A DNA stretch of 64,000 nucleotides from Luteimonas sp. (GTDB taxonomy: Bacteria > Pseudomonadota > Gammaproteobacteria > Xanthomonadales > Xanthomonadaceae). Within the stretch, counting starts at the first letter, position 1. Every line of letters begins with the position of its first letter. The DNA lies in contig JANPZU010000004.1 of NCBI GenBank assembly GCA_024707405.1, forward strand, positions 62,001 through 126,000, in the 5' to 3' direction. Position numbers and translations under genes: made by a program. Positions 28,985 through 38,635 of this stretch are shown piece by piece. Below the pieces are notes generated by a model, which saw nothing but the letters and a program-made list of their open reading frames with translations, did no database searches and had not been told where the DNA came from.

Positions 28985-31006
28985 TCAGGCCGGGAGCTTG
29001 AAGTCGGCGACCGAACGACGCAGGTCGGCCGCGAGCTGCGCCAGGTTTCCGATCGACTCGGCGGTCTGGTTCGCGCCCTGCGAGGTCTGCGAGGTGATCT
29101 GCTGGATCGTGTTCATCGTCTGGGTGATGTTGGCCGCCGCGCCGGACTGCTGCTGCGCCGCGCTGGAAATGCCCTGGATGAGGCCCGACAGGTCGGACGA
29201 CACCTTTTCGATCTCGCCCAGCGCGGTACCGGCGTCTTCGGCCAGGCGCGCACCCGCGACCACTTCCGAGGTCGTCTGTTCCATCGAACTGACCGCTTCG
29301 TTGGTATCGGACTGAATCGTCTGCACCAGCGTTTCGATGCGCTTGGTCGCGTTGGATGCGCGTTCGGCCAGTCGCTGCACTTCGTCGGCCACCACCGCGA
29401 AGCCGCGGCCCGCCTCGCCCGCCGATGCCGCCTGGATGGCCGCGTTCAGCGCGAGGATATTGGTCTGCTCGGAGATGTCGTTGATCAGTTCCACGATCGA
29501 GCCGATTTCCTGGGAGCTTTCGCCCAGCCGCTTGATGCGCTTCGAGGTTTCCTGGATCTGGTCGCGGATCGAGTCCATGCCGGCGATCGTCTCGCGCACC
29601 ACGCCCGCACCCTTGGTCGCGATCTGCACCGAACGCTGCGCCACGTCGGCCGATTCGGCGGAGTTCTTCGACACCTGGTCGATGCTGGCCGCGATTTCGT
29701 TGATGCGATCCGAGGCAGAGTTGATTTCCTGCGCCTGGTGTTCCGCGGCTTCGGCCAGGTGCATGGCGGTCGCCTGCGTCTCCTGCGCACCGGAAGACAC
29801 CTGCACCGACGTGTCGTTGATCGTCTGCACCATGCTGCGCATCTGTTCGACGGCGAAGTTGATCGAGTCGGCGATCGCGCCGGTCATGTCCTCGGTCACC
29901 GTCGCCTTGACCGTGAGGTCGCCTTCTGCGAGCGATCCCATTTCATCCAGCAGGCGCATGATGGCCTCCTGGTTGCGGTTGTTGAGTTCCATCGTGCCCT
30001 CGAACCGCTCGCGCTGCGCGCGGTTCAACGACCACAGCAGGCCGCCGATGGCGAAGATCGCGAGCAGGCCGCTGACGATGGAGATCCAGATGTTGCCGAA
30101 GAAGCTGGTGTCCTTGAGCGAACCGAAGGCAGTGAACGCCGAGAACAGGCTCTGGCTGTCGGACAGCAGCTTGTTGGAACCGTCCGTCAGCGAGGCTGCC
30201 GACGCCTGCGCCGAGAACAGCGCGGCGGAACTGGCGAGGATCGCATCGAGATCCTTCTTCATCTCTTCCCATTGCGAAGCCGCGCGCGTGAGCGCCGCGA
30301 CCGCGCCGGCGTTGCCGAGCGCCTGCACGTTCATCGACTCGTCGCCGGCGCGCAGGCCTTCGAGCACTTGCTCGAACATGCCGGCGTCGCGGCCCAGCGC
30401 GTCACCCGCGATCGCGGCACCGGCACCGCCGGCCTGGATCTCGGTCACGCGACGGGCCAGGTTGCCGGCCAGCACCACCTGGCGCAGGGCGATGTAGATC
30501 TGCGAGGCAGGCGAACCGCTGGCCGACATCGCGCGCACCACTTCGTCGAGCTGCGCCTGCAACTGCGGCACGCTTTGCGAGAAGCGCGTGGCATTGCCGG
30601 CCAGGCCCATCACCGCCTGCTCGCTGGCAATCAACTGGTCGGCGCTCTGCGCGAGCGGCTTCCAGGTCTGGGTGACGGTCGCGATCGGGCCGGAGACATC
30701 GGGCGCATCGCCGAAGTTGGCGTTGAGCTGCTGGATGTCGGTATCGATCTGCGCCTTGGTGGCCTTGAACTCGGTGAACGCCCCGGCGTTGCCAGCCACC
30801 GCCTCTCGGCCCTGGTTGGCCAGTCGCTGCGAATTCACCTGCAGGCTCGAGGCCGCGGTACTCGCACCGCCAAGTCGCGCCGCCTTCCAACCGGCATAAC
30901 CGGTGTTGGCGCCGAAGATCACCAGCAGGATCACGAGGATGGCGACCCAGAAGTTGGTGCCAAGCGTGCGGCCCTTGCCGGCGATGGAATCGATGACGGT
31001 GCTCAT
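28985..31006 (-). CDS. pilJ: Type IV pilus chemoreceptor PilJ
   Basis: 673 residues. Membrane segments at about 18-37 and 303-326 bracket a periplasmic PilJ-type sensing domain; a HAMP-like linker with [20 protein letters not shown] follows, then a methyl-accepting signalling domain whose hairpin tip is [18 protein letters not shown] and [18 protein letters not shown]. It senses pilus-related signals and activates ChpA. Located 79 nt upstream of chpA and 38 nt downstream of pilI. Confidence 0.95.
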   Translation of the reverse strand: MSTVIDSIAGKGRTLGTNFWVAILVILLVIFGANTGYAGWKAARLGGASTAASSLQVNSQRLANQGREAVAGNAGAFTEFKATKAQIDTDIQQLNANFGDAPDVSGPIATVTQTWKPLAQSADQLIASEQAVMGLAGNATRFSQSVPQLQAQLDEVVRAMSASGSPASQIYIALRQVVLAGNLARRVTEIQAGGAGAAIAGDALGRDAGMFEQVLEGLRAGDESMNVQALGNAGAVAALTRAASQWEEMKKDLDAILASSAALFSAQASAASLTDGSNKLLSDSQSLFSAFTAFGSLKDTSFFGNIWISIVSGLLAIFAIGGLLWSLNRAQRERFEGTMELNNRNQEAIMRLLDEMGSLAEGDLTVKATVTEDMTGAIADSINFAVEQMRSMVQTINDTSVQVSSGAQETQATAMHLAEAAEHQAQEINSASDRINEIAASIDQVSKNSAESADVAQRSVQIATKGAGVVRETIAGMDSIRDQIQETSKRIKRLGESSQEIGSIVELINDISEQTNILALNAAIQAASAGEAGRGFAVVADEVQRLAERASNATKRIETLVQTIQSDTNEAVSSMEQTTSEVVAGARLAEDAGTALGEIEKVSSDLSGLIQGISSAAQQQSGAAANITQTMNTIQQITSQTSQGANQTAESIGNLAQLAADLRRSVADFKLPA

Positions 31007-31044
31007 GACGTTCCCCTAGTCCTGCCTGTCTGCTTGCATGCGGC

Positions 31045-31602
31045 TCAAGCCGCGGCTTGTCTGAATTCCGGAGTGCGGCTCAGCTTGTCGAGGCTGAACA
31101 CCCCCCAGGTGTCCTCGCCCAGGCGGTAGGCCCGGTCGATGAAATGCGTGTAACGCCCTTCGGCGATGTCGTCCCCGTCCACCTGCTGCGCTTCGTGGAA
31201 GCTGCGCTGGCCGAACAACTGGTCGATGGTCACCGCCACGTCGCCGTCGGGCTGGCGCACGATCAGCACGCGCTGCCCCTCGTGCAGCACGGTGCGCTCG
31301 CCTTCGAGGAACTGCTTGAGGTCGACGATCGGCAGCAGGCTGCCGCGGATGTTGGCCACGCCCAGCATCCACGCCTGCGCGCCGGGCACCGGGGTCACCT
31401 GCGGCATCGGCAGGATCTCGATCACTTCGTCGAACGCCGACGCCAGCCTGCGCTTGCCGATGCGGTAGCCGACGCCACGCCACAGGCCGGGCGCATCGAG
31501 CTGTTCCGGCAAGCCGGCGACATGCGCCAGGCTGCGGCGCTCGTAATCGCCCAGCAGCTCGAACGGCGCCATCGCAACGGCTTGTTGGCTCGACTTGCCC
31601 AT
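31045..31602 (-). CDS. pilI: CheW-like adaptor PilI
   Basis: 185 residues with one CheW domain: GVGYRIGKRRLASAFDEVIE, then WMLGVANIRGSLLPIVDLKQ. It couples PilJ to ChpA. The ATG overlaps the pilH stop by one base (TGATG); a GTG three bases upstream is also in frame. Confidence 0.92.
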   Translation of the reverse strand: MGKSSQQAVAMAPFELLGDYERRSLAHVAGLPEQLDAPGLWRGVGYRIGKRRLASAFDEVIEILPMPQVTPVPGAQAWMLGVANIRGSLLPIVDLKQFLEGERTVLHEGQRVLIVRQPDGDVAVTIDQLFGQRSFHEAQQVDGDDIAEGRYTHFIDRAYRLGEDTWGVFSLDKLSRTPEFRQAAA

Positions 31603-31967
31603 CACGCCCCCAGCAGTTCCTTGATCTGGCCGATCAGTTCCTGCTCGCTCGGCGGCTTGACGATGTAACCCTTCGCACCCTGGCGCAGGCCCCAGGCGCG
31701 GTCGGTGTCCATGCCCTTGGTACTGACGATGACCACCGGGATCAACTTGGTGTCGCTGTCGCGCGACAGCGCGCGCGTGGCCTGGAACCCGTTCATCCCG
31801 GGCAGCACGACGTCCATCAGCACCAGATCCGGGCGCTCGCGCTTGCAGGCTTCGATGCCGTCTTCGGCACTCACGGAGGAGAGCACCTCGTGCCCGTTGC
31901 GCTCGAGCAATTGCGTGAGCACCGCCGTATCGGTCGGCGAGTCCTCGATCAGAAGGATGCGTGCCAT
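31602..31967 (-). CDS. pilH: Response regulator PilH
   Basis: 121 residues, a stand-alone CheY-like receiver. Acidic pocket EDS, phospho-acceptor in LVLMDVVLPGMNGFQATRAL, conserved lysine in GYIVKPPSE. PilH is thought to act as phosphate sink or retraction regulator opposite PilG. A GGGGAG ribosome-binding site precedes the ATG; the start is 14 nt after the pilG stop. Confidence 0.93.
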   Translation of the reverse strand: MARILLIEDSPTDTAVLTQLLERNGHEVLSSVSAEDGIEACKRERPDLVLMDVVLPGMNGFQATRALSRDSDTKLIPVVIVSTKGMDTDRAWGLRQGAKGYIVKPPSEQELIGQIKELLGA

Positions 31968-31981
31968 GCCTTGCTCCCCGG

Positions 31982-32383
31982 TCAGGCGTTGACGTGCGTG
32001 CGGATCGCGTCGAGGAGTTCCTCGCGCGTGAACGGCTTGGTGACGTATTGCTCGGAGCCGACGATGCGGCCGCGCGCCTTGTCGAACAGCCCGTCCTTGG
32101 ACGACAGCATGATCACCGGCGTGTGCTTGAACATCTGGTTGTTCTTGATCAGCGCGCAGGTCTGGTAGCCGTCCAGGCGCGGCATCATGATGTCGACGAA
32201 GATGATCTGCGGCTTCTGGTCGGCGATCTTGGCCAGCGCTTCGAAACCGTCGGTCGCGGTGACCACCTCCGCACCTTCGCGCTTGAGCAGGGTCTCCGCT
32301 GTGCGCCGGATGGTCTTCGAATCGTCGATGACCATGACCCGCAAGCCATTCAGGCCTCCGGCGCGTTCGTCGTCTTGCGTCAT
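31982..32383 (-). CDS. pilG: Response regulator PilG
   Basis: 133 residues, CheY-like receiver with VMVIDDSKTIRRTAE, phospho-acceptor in IIFVDIMMPRLDGYQTCALI, LSSKDG and YVTKPFTREELLDAI. In Pseudomonas and Xanthomonas PilG promotes pilus extension and links to polar proteins. First gene of the Pil-Chp unit, divergent from gshB. Confidence 0.93.
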   Translation of the reverse strand: MTQDDERAGGLNGLRVMVIDDSKTIRRTAETLLKREGAEVVTATDGFEALAKIADQKPQIIFVDIMMPRLDGYQTCALIKNNQMFKHTPVIMLSSKDGLFDKARGRIVGSEQYVTKPFTREELLDAIRTHVNA

Positions 32384-32566
32384 TGTCTTTCCCCAAGGCG
32401 TGGTGCTTCGTCACTGCCGGCACCACTGCAGCCGCCCTTATAACCCAGCCATCCGCGGGAGTGTCAAGCCGCTCTTAAGAAGAGTGCGCAAACCGTCGAA
32501 AATACGGGGAAACTCCACCCCGCCGGACTGCTAACATTTGTCGCAAAGTGCCGCAGGTGGTTCAAC
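32384..32566. promoter_or_regulatory. Divergent pilG/gshB intergenic region with a small inverted repeat
   Basis: This 183-nt gap must hold the promoters for the Pil-Chp operon (minus) and gshB (plus). A perfect 5-bp inverted repeat CTCTT-AAG-AAGAG is at 32472-32484. I saw no convincing -35/-10 pair, so the regulatory reading is inferred from gene orientation only. Confidence 0.35.
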
Positions 32567-33514
32567 ATGCCCTTCGATGTCGTCGTCGTGATGGATCCGA
32601 TCGGATCGATCAAGATCGCCAAGGATTCGACTTTCGCCATGCTGCTCGAAGCGCAGCGCCGCGGGCATCGCCTGCATTACGTGTTGCCGGGTGGATTGGG
32701 CATGCGCGACGGAACGGCGGTGGCGTCGCTGGCCCCTCTGGTCGTCAGGGACGATCCGTCGGGCTGGCATGAACTGGGACAGGCGTCACAACGTGCGCTC
32801 GGTCTCGGCGACGTAGTGCTGATGCGCACCGATCCGCCGGTCGATGCCGATTACATGCACGACACCCAGATCCTTGCCGCGGCGCAGCGCCAGGGTGCGC
32901 GGGTGGTCAATGACCCCCAGGGCCTGCGCGACATGAACGAGAAGCTGGCGGCGCTGGCATTCCCGCAATGCTGCCCGCCGACGGTCGTCAGCCGGCAGGC
33001 CGCAGTACTCAAGGCCTTCGTCGCCGAGCATGGCGATGCGGTGCTCAAGCCGCTCGACGGCATGGGCGGTCGCTCGATCTTCCGCGCCAAGGCCGGCGAC
33101 CAGAACCTCAACGTGATCCTGGAAACGCTGACCGGTGGCGGCCGCCACCTGGCGATGGCGCAGCGCTACCTGCCCGAGATCGTCGATGGCGACAAGCGCA
33201 TCCTGCTCGTCGACGGCGTGCCGGTGGACTACTGCCTGGCACGCATTCCGCAGGGCGACGAGTTCCGCGGCAACCTCGCCGCGGGCGGCCGTGGCGAAGG
33301 CCGTCCGCTGAGCGAACGCGACCGCTGGATCGCGGCGCAGGTCGGGCCGGAGATGAAGCGGCGCGGGATGCGTTTCGTCGGGCTGGACGTGATCGGCGAC
33401 TGGCTGACCGAGGTCAACGTCACCAGCCCCACCTGCATCCGCGAACTCGATGCACAGTTCGACATCAACATCGCCGGCATGTTGTTCGACGCACTGGAAG
33501 CGGACACCGACTGA
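32567..33514 (+). CDS. gshB: Glutathione synthetase
   Basis: 315 residues, ATP-grasp ligase joining gamma-glutamylcysteine and glycine. MDPIGSIKIAKDSTFAMLLEA opens the protein as in E. coli GshB; VVNDPQGLRDMNEKL, VLKPLDGMGGRSIFR (ATP-binding loop) and GLDVIGDWLTEVNVTSPTCI (metal-binding end) are intact. Directly upstream of the tonB-like gene with 2 nt between stop and start; gshB next to pilGH is a conserved neighbourhood in gammaproteobacteria. Confidence 0.97.
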   Translation: MPFDVVVVMDPIGSIKIAKDSTFAMLLEAQRRGHRLHYVLPGGLGMRDGTAVASLAPLVVRDDPSGWHELGQASQRALGLGDVVLMRTDPPVDADYMHDTQILAAAQRQGARVVNDPQGLRDMNEKLAALAFPQCCPPTVVSRQAAVLKAFVAEHGDAVLKPLDGMGGRSIFRAKAGDQNLNVILETLTGGGRHLAMAQRYLPEIVDGDKRILLVDGVPVDYCLARIPQGDEFRGNLAAGGRGEGRPLSERDRWIAAQVGPEMKRRGMRFVGLDVIGDWLTEVNVTSPTCIRELDAQFDINIAGMLFDALEADTD

Positions 33515-33516
33515 AG

Positions 33517-34395
33517 ATGTCCGTCGTAGCACTGCCTGCCACGCCGAAGATCGGCGAACGCGAACGCTTCGGCGCGACGCTGGTGCTGTCGTTGCTGCTG
33601 CACGGCATGCTGGTGCTGGGCGTCGGTTTTGCGCTGGACGATGCCGCGCCGGTGTTGCCGACGCTGGACGTGATCCTGACCGAGACCACCAGTCCGCTGA
33701 CCCAGGCGCAGGCGGATTTCCTCGCGCAGGCCAGCAACCAGGGCGGTGGCGAGGACGACAAGACCTCGCGCCCGCGCGATACGCAGAGCGGTTTCAGCCC
33801 GCAGCCCGAGGACGGCATTGCGCCGATGCAACTGCGCGCGCAATCGCCCGATGCGCAACCGCCGCCGCAGGCACGCGTCGTGTCCAGCACGCGTGGCGAC
33901 GAACAGGTGCCGACACCGGACGCCACGCCGCAATCGGATGCCTCCACCCTGCCGCGCGGCCCGGAAAAGATCGAGCGCGACCTGGAGATGGCACGACTGG
34001 CTGCCGAGATCCACCTGCGCTCGGAGCGCTACGCCAAGCGACCCAAGCGCAAGTTCGTTTCGGCCAGCACGCAGGAATGGGCCTATGCCACCTACCTGCG
34101 CACCTGGGTGGATCGAGTCGAGCGCGTAGGCAACCTCAACTATCCCGACGAAGCGCGCCGACGCGGATTGTCCGGTGAGTTGGTGATCAGCATCGCGATC
34201 CGCCGCGACGGCTCCGTTGAACGTTCGGAGATCATCAAGTCCAGCGGCACGCGCCTGCTGGATGATGCGGCCCTGCGGATCGCGAAACTCGCCGAGCCCT
34301 ACCCGCCGCTGCCAAGGGCGGACGAAGAAATCGACGTATTGCACGTCACCCGCACCTGGCAGTTCCTGCCCGGCGGCACGCTGGTCGACGATTGA
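33517..34395 (+). CDS. TonB-family energy transducer
   Basis: 292 residues. An N-terminal membrane anchor (TLVLSLLLHGMLVLGVGFAL), a Pro/Gln-rich periplasmic linker of about 110 residues, then a C-terminal TonB domain with YPDEARRRGLSGELVISIAI and RDGSVERSEIIKSSGTRLLD. It is expected to transmit proton-motive force from ExbBD to outer-membrane receptors; exbBD is not in the window. In Xanthomonas and Pseudomonas a tonB paralogue sits in this gshB-pil position and affects twitching. Confidence 0.88.
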   Translation: MSVVALPATPKIGERERFGATLVLSLLLHGMLVLGVGFALDDAAPVLPTLDVILTETTSPLTQAQADFLAQASNQGGGEDDKTSRPRDTQSGFSPQPEDGIAPMQLRAQSPDAQPPPQARVVSSTRGDEQVPTPDATPQSDASTLPRGPEKIERDLEMARLAAEIHLRSERYAKRPKRKFVSASTQEWAYATYLRTWVDRVERVGNLNYPDEARRRGLSGELVISIAIRRDGSVERSEIIKSSGTRLLDDAALRIAKLAEPYPPLPRADEEIDVLHVTRTWQFLPGGTLVDD

Positions 34396-34428
34396 CGATC
34401 CGACACACGTTCATGACAGGCCAAGCGT

Positions 34429-34558
34429 CGTACGCGGGCCCTGGCCCGCCATTGAGATCGTCAAGACGCGATCAACATCGCGCAGCGTCGTGCATGGCGG
34501 CTTTGGAGGACGCTGTCTCGACCGACGTGGCCCCACGGCGGGCCAAGGCCCGCCCTAC
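34429..34558. repeat. REP/BIME-like element 2
   Basis: Arms TACGCGGGCCCTGGCCCGCC (from 34431) and CGGCGGGCCAAGGCCCGCCC followed by TAC (to 34558), about 85 nt apart. The TAG formed on the minus strand at 34555-34557 is the stop codon of lepB. The left arm lies 35 nt after the tonB stop. Same family as the elements at 20628 and 35955; the left arm has diverged (CCCTGG for CCTTGG). Confidence 0.85.
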
Positions 34559-35184
34559 AGCTGCTTCCAGACCGGGCCCTCGCCACGCCGCCAATACACC
34601 CCGACCGCCTTGGCGTAGAACGCATCCTGCCCCACGAATCCGAACCAGCGTCCGTCGGCGCTGCGGCCACGATGGTCGCCAAGCACCAGCACCATGCCTT
34701 CGGGAATCACCAGCGGCGCGATGTCCGGCCCGCCACCATCGGACAGGTCGAGCATCGCGATGCGATCGCCGATCCGTTCCCGTTCGTCTTCACCCGCCAC
34801 ACGCAGCGGACGGCCGTCGACATGCAGCCGGCCATCGACGAGTGCGACGACCTGCCCGCCCACGGCGACCACGCGCTTGATCAACCGGGTACCGTCCGTC
34901 GGCGACTTGAACACCACCACGTCGCCGGGTGACGGTTCGCCGCGCGGCACCAGTTCCACCTGCGTGAAGGGGATGCGGATGCCGTAGGCACTCATGTCCA
35001 CCAGCACGCGGTCGCCCGGCTCGAGCGTCGGCTGCATCGAGCCACTGGGGACGTGGTAGTGATTGGCGAACGATGATCGTGCCGCCAGCAACATCAGCAG
35101 CAGGAGCACCGTCGGCCCGTGGTCGCGACAGAACTTGCGCCAGCGATCCGGCGCCACCGTGCCTGCTTTCGTGGATGTCCCCAT
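34555..35184 (-). CDS. lepB: Signal peptidase I (short form)
   Basis: 209 residues. One membrane segment (about 24-36), then the catalytic serine 49 in VPSGSMQPTLEPGD and lysine 103 in DGTRLIKRVVAVGG; LVLGDHRGRSADGRWFGFV is box E. It cleaves signal peptides of exported proteins at the outer face of the inner membrane. Shorter than E. coli LepB (324) and lacking the second membrane helix and large inserted domain; a longer canonical lepB probably exists elsewhere. The stop codon is supplied by the adjacent repeat. Confidence 0.9.
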   Translation of the reverse strand: MGTSTKAGTVAPDRWRKFCRDHGPTVLLLLMLLAARSSFANHYHVPSGSMQPTLEPGDRVLVDMSAYGIRIPFTQVELVPRGEPSPGDVVVFKSPTDGTRLIKRVVAVGGQVVALVDGRLHVDGRPLRVAGEDERERIGDRIAMLDLSDGGGPDIAPLVIPEGMVLVLGDHRGRSADGRWFGFVGQDAFYAKAVGVYWRRGEGPVWKQL

Positions 35185-35242
35185 GCAACCGCCTCCTCGT
35201 CCGTCCCAGTCCGCAGACCGCGGCCGGCCACGAAGGTTCCGC

Positions 35243-35938
35243 TCAGCGCGAAGCGCGCAACGCTGCCTGCTCGACCAGGGTCAGGGCGACGTTGTCACGC
35301 AGGTAGGCCGGTTCGAGCCGTTCCGGCGCCACCGCTTCGCCACGCGCGAACGCCGCCACGGCGAGCCGGGCCGTATCCGCGGCACGCGGGAGGGCCGTGG
35401 CATCGATACCCGCGAACCGCACCCCGAGCCGCACGCGCAACGCAGCATCCACGGCGTCGAAGCCGGTGCCCACGCCTTGCCAGTCGCCGCTGTCATCAGG
35501 CAAGCCGACATCCGATGGCGACAGCACCCGTTCGCTCCCGGTCGCTACCACGCCATCGTCGTCACGCAGGAAAGTGGCGGCATAGACCTCGCCCATGCGC
35601 GCGTCGATGGCAGCCAGCACCTTGCCGTGCGGCGCCTGCAACGCCAGCGTCGCCAGCGTGGACACAGGCACCACAGGACGATCCAGTGCCAAGGCGATGC
35701 CCTGCGCCAGCGCGATCGCAAGGCGCACGCCCGTGAACGCACCCGGGCCGCGACCAACCGCGATGGCATCGAGCTGCGAGCGTGCGACCCCGGCTTCGGC
35801 CAGCAAGGCTTCGGCCCACGGCAATGCAAGCTCGGCGTGCCGGCGCGGCGCAACCTCGAAACGCTCGCGCACTTCACCATCGACCCAGACGGCGACGGAA
35901 CAGGCTTCGGTGGCGGTTTCGAACGCGAGCAGCTTCAT
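35243..35938 (-). CDS. tsaB: tRNA threonylcarbamoyladenosine biosynthesis protein TsaB
   Basis: 231 residues, ASKHA fold. MKLLAFETATEACSVAVW, VGRGPGAFTGVRLAIALAQG and MGEVYAATFLRD are TsaB signatures. TsaB is the partner that TsaD and TsaE use to make t6A37 in tRNAs reading ANN codons. The start MKLLAFETA is the family start; the frame stays open upstream through the repeat. Between lepB (58-nt gap) and dinG on the same strand, with the third repeat element just upstream. Confidence 0.95.
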   Translation of the reverse strand: MKLLAFETATEACSVAVWVDGEVRERFEVAPRRHAELALPWAEALLAEAGVARSQLDAIAVGRGPGAFTGVRLAIALAQGIALALDRPVVPVSTLATLALQAPHGKVLAAIDARMGEVYAATFLRDDDGVVATGSERVLSPSDVGLPDDSGDWQGVGTGFDAVDAALRVRLGVRFAGIDATALPRAADTARLAVAAFARGEAVAPERLEPAYLRDNVALTLVEQAALRASR

Positions 35939-35954
35939 CGGCGCAGTGTAATCC

Positions 35955-36076
35955 GTAGGTCGGGCCTTGGCCCGACATTGCGATCCGTCCGTTCCCGCCG
36001 TTCGATGATCGAAGCCGTTCCGATCATCTTCAAGGCAATCGGATCGAGCGTGATGTCGGGCCAAGGCCCGACCTAT
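35955..36076. repeat. REP/BIME-like element 3
   Basis: Arms GTAGGTCGGGCCTTGGCCCG (from 35955) and TGTCGGGCCAAGGCCCGACC followed by TA (to 36075), about 75 nt apart, nearly perfect inverted copies. The arm carries a GTCGG variant of the GGCGG arm seen in the other two elements. TAG at 36075-36073 on the minus strand is the stop codon of the dinG-type gene. The two elements at 34429 and here bracket lepB-tsaB. Confidence 0.87.
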
Positions 36077-38022
36077 GTCATCGCAACGTCGAAGAAGGCC
36101 TCGACATCGCCGATCTCGCGCGTGGTGGCGAACGGCGGCAGAGAATCCATGAACACGCGGCCATAGGTCTTCTGGGTCAGGCGCGGATCGCACAGCACCA
36201 GCACGCCGCGATCGGTCTCGGTGCGGATCAGCCGCCCTACCCCTTGCTTGAGCGCAATCACCGCCTGCGGCAGCTGCTCGTCGCGGAATGGATTGCCGCC
36301 GGCACGGCGCACCGCTTCCAGCCGCGCCTCGAACACGGGATCGTCCGGCGCGGCGAACGGCAGCTTGTCGATCACCACGACGCTCAACGCCCCGCCGGCC
36401 ACGTCCACGCCTTCGCGGAAACTCGCCGCACCCAGCAACACACCATTGCCCGATTCGCGGAAACGCTGCAACAGCACGTGGCGTGGCGCCTCGCCCTGCA
36501 CGAACAATGGCCATGGATGCTCGCGCAGCAGTTCCGCTGCCTCGCGCAGCGCGCGATGCGAGGCGAACAGTACGAAGGCGCGGCCGCCGGAAGCTTCCAG
36601 CACGGGGACGACCGCCTCCACCACCGACTGGGTGTAATCGCGCGCCGCCGGCTGCGGCAACCGCGGCGGCTGGTAGCACAGCGCCTGCACCGGCCAGTCG
36701 AACGGGCTGGGCGAGAGCAAGGTGCGCGGCGCGTCCAGGCCCAGGCGTTCGACGACATGGTCGAAGCGACCATCGACCGCCAGCGTCGCCGACGTGAACA
36801 CCCACGAGGCCAGCGTGCGCTCGCGATGCTCGCGCAGCGGCCCCGACACATCCAGCGGCGTGCGCTGGAAGCGGAATCCGCGCGGCGACAGTTCGTACCA
36901 GCGAACGTCGTCGTCGGCCGCCTCGAAACCATCATCGAACTCGCGTTCGGCACGCCAGCGCGCGAGCCGCGAGACGAACTCCTGCGCACGCGCATGGCAG
37001 GCATCGAACCCCGGCGCCGTATCGCGCAACGGTGCGCAGGCGTCGCGCAATCGCGCCAGCGCATCGAACAGGGCCTGCATGCCTTCATCGACGGCACGGT
37101 CGTGCAACGCGCGATGCTGGGTGCCACGCGCAGGCAATCCTTCCATCGCGGCGCGCAATGCACGCGTCGCATGCTCCAGTCCGCGCGCCGGCTCCTGCAC
37201 CAGCGCCAGCGAGCCACCCACCTCCTTGCATTCGCCCAGCGCATCGCGTGCCAGCTCGACCAGGGGCCGGGCCGACAGGCCTTCGCCGAAGAACTGCGCG
37301 GCCAGTTCCGGCAACTGGTGCGCCTCGTCGACCACGAACGCCTGCGCACCCGGCAGGATCTCGCCGAAGCCTTCCTGCTTGAGCGCCATGTCGGCCAGCA
37401 GCAGGTGGTGGTTCACGACCACCACGTCGGCCGATTGCGCGCGTTGGCGCGCCTGCACCACGAAGCAATCCGTCCAGAACGGGCATTCGCTGCCGAGGCA
37501 GTTGTCGGCCGTGGAAGTGACCATCGGCAGCAGCGGCGAGTCTTCCGGCAGCACGTCGATCTCGGCCAGGTCGCCCATCTTGGTGCGTCCGCTCCACGCC
37601 ACCACGCGCTGGAACTGCCCGATCTGTTCGCGCGAGGAAAACCGTGGCTCGCCTTTCGCCCGTTCCAGCCGGTAGCGGCACAGGTAGTTCGCACGCCCCT
37701 TCAGCAGCGCGGTCTTGACCCCCGTCCCCAGCGCATCGCGCACGCGCGGCAGGTCGCGATGGTAGAGCTGATCCTGCAACGCGCGCGTGCCTGTGGACAC
37801 GATGGTCTTGGCGCCCGACAACAGCACGGGCACGAGATAGGCGAAGGTCTTGCCGGTGCCGGTGCCGGCCTCGGCAACCAGCACCCCGCGCGATGCGATG
37901 GCCTCGGCCACCGCTTCGGTCAGTTGTTGCTGGGCGGCACGCGGCTGGAAACCGGGCAATTCCCGCGCAAGCGCGCCTTGTTCCGACAGCGCCGCGCGGC
38001 TTTCGTGTGGAAGCGACGACAT
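36073..38022 (-). CDS. yoaA: ATP-dependent DNA helicase, YoaA/DinG family
   Basis: 649 residues, XPD-like superfamily 2 helicase. Walker A AGTGTGKTFAYLVP, DEAH-type AFVVDEAHQLPEL, and cysteines in NYLCRYR, NCLGSECPFWTDC that would ligate a 4Fe-4S cluster; C-terminal motif VI VGRLIRTETDRGVLVL. YoaA works with the HolC clamp-loader subunit in repairing stalled replication forks. The length matches YoaA (636) better than DinG (716). The stop lies in a REP-like arm. Confidence 0.9.
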   Translation of the reverse strand: MSSLPHESRAALSEQGALARELPGFQPRAAQQQLTEAVAEAIASRGVLVAEAGTGTGKTFAYLVPVLLSGAKTIVSTGTRALQDQLYHRDLPRVRDALGTGVKTALLKGRANYLCRYRLERAKGEPRFSSREQIGQFQRVVAWSGRTKMGDLAEIDVLPEDSPLLPMVTSTADNCLGSECPFWTDCFVVQARQRAQSADVVVVNHHLLLADMALKQEGFGEILPGAQAFVVDEAHQLPELAAQFFGEGLSARPLVELARDALGECKEVGGSLALVQEPARGLEHATRALRAAMEGLPARGTQHRALHDRAVDEGMQALFDALARLRDACAPLRDTAPGFDACHARAQEFVSRLARWRAEREFDDGFEAADDDVRWYELSPRGFRFQRTPLDVSGPLREHRERTLASWVFTSATLAVDGRFDHVVERLGLDAPRTLLSPSPFDWPVQALCYQPPRLPQPAARDYTQSVVEAVVPVLEASGGRAFVLFASHRALREAAELLREHPWPLFVQGEAPRHVLLQRFRESGNGVLLGAASFREGVDVAGGALSVVVIDKLPFAAPDDPVFEARLEAVRRAGGNPFRDEQLPQAVIALKQGVGRLIRTETDRGVLVLCDPRLTQKTYGRVFMDSLPPFATTREIGDVEAFFDVAMT

Positions 38023-38095
38023 CCGTGCAGTCTAGCTGCCCGTGGCGCACGATCCCTATCGGGGAATACCCCGCAGCGGACGCGAGCGACCGGGT

Positions 38096-38635
38096 TCAGA
38101 AGCGTTCCGGCCCCGACACCTTGCAACCCTCGACCTGCGCCTTCGCCGATGCCGCACCCTCGGCATCACCGGCCACCAGGCGCACCTGCTCGATGGTCGC
38201 CCAGTGCCGGCGGCACAACGGGCCGACCTGCCCGCCCAGCGCATAGGCGCGCTCGGCCAGCGCATTGGCGCGGTCGAAATCGCGCAACAGGATCGCCGCC
38301 TCGGCGCGCTCCTGCAGCAGCGCCGGATCGTCCGGCGCGAGTTCCAGTGCCTGGTCGAGCGCCTCGGCCTCGCCGGCATGGTCGCCCTGCGCATGCAAGG
38401 CCTCGGCGCGTTCGAGCAGGTCGCCGACCATCGGATCGCGCAACGGCTGCACCGACAATTCTCCCTCGCCGTCGCCGGCGGCGGCGCGGATCGATGCCAC
38501 CATCTGCTGCGGCGTTGCCGTGGTCAGCGGCACCACCGCCGGTTCCGGCGGTACGGGCACGCCGGCACAGGCGGCAAGCAACAAGGCGGACGCGATGCAC
38601 GGCAGCGGCGTCCTGGCGGCACGGAGATTCTTCAT
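38096..38635 (-). CDS. TPR-type lipoprotein, probable PBP1b activator (LpoP-like)
   Basis: 179 residues. A signal peptide ends at the lipobox LLLAACAG, then a short Pro/Thr linker and TPR-like helices (LLERAEALHAQGDHAGEAEALDQALELAPDDPALLQERAEAAILLRDFDRANALAERAYA). The ATG overlaps the mrcB stop by 4 nt. In Pseudomonas aeruginosa the TPR lipoprotein LpoP is encoded beside ponB and is needed for PBP1b activity; position, lipobox and TPRs support the same role here. Identity of the protein family was not tested. Confidence 0.7.
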   Translation of the reverse strand: MKNLRAARTPLPCIASALLLAACAGVPVPPEPAVVPLTTATPQQMVASIRAAAGDGEGELSVQPLRDPMVGDLLERAEALHAQGDHAGEAEALDQALELAPDDPALLQERAEAAILLRDFDRANALAERAYALGGQVGPLCRRHWATIEQVRLVAGDAEGAASAKAQVEGCKVSGPERF

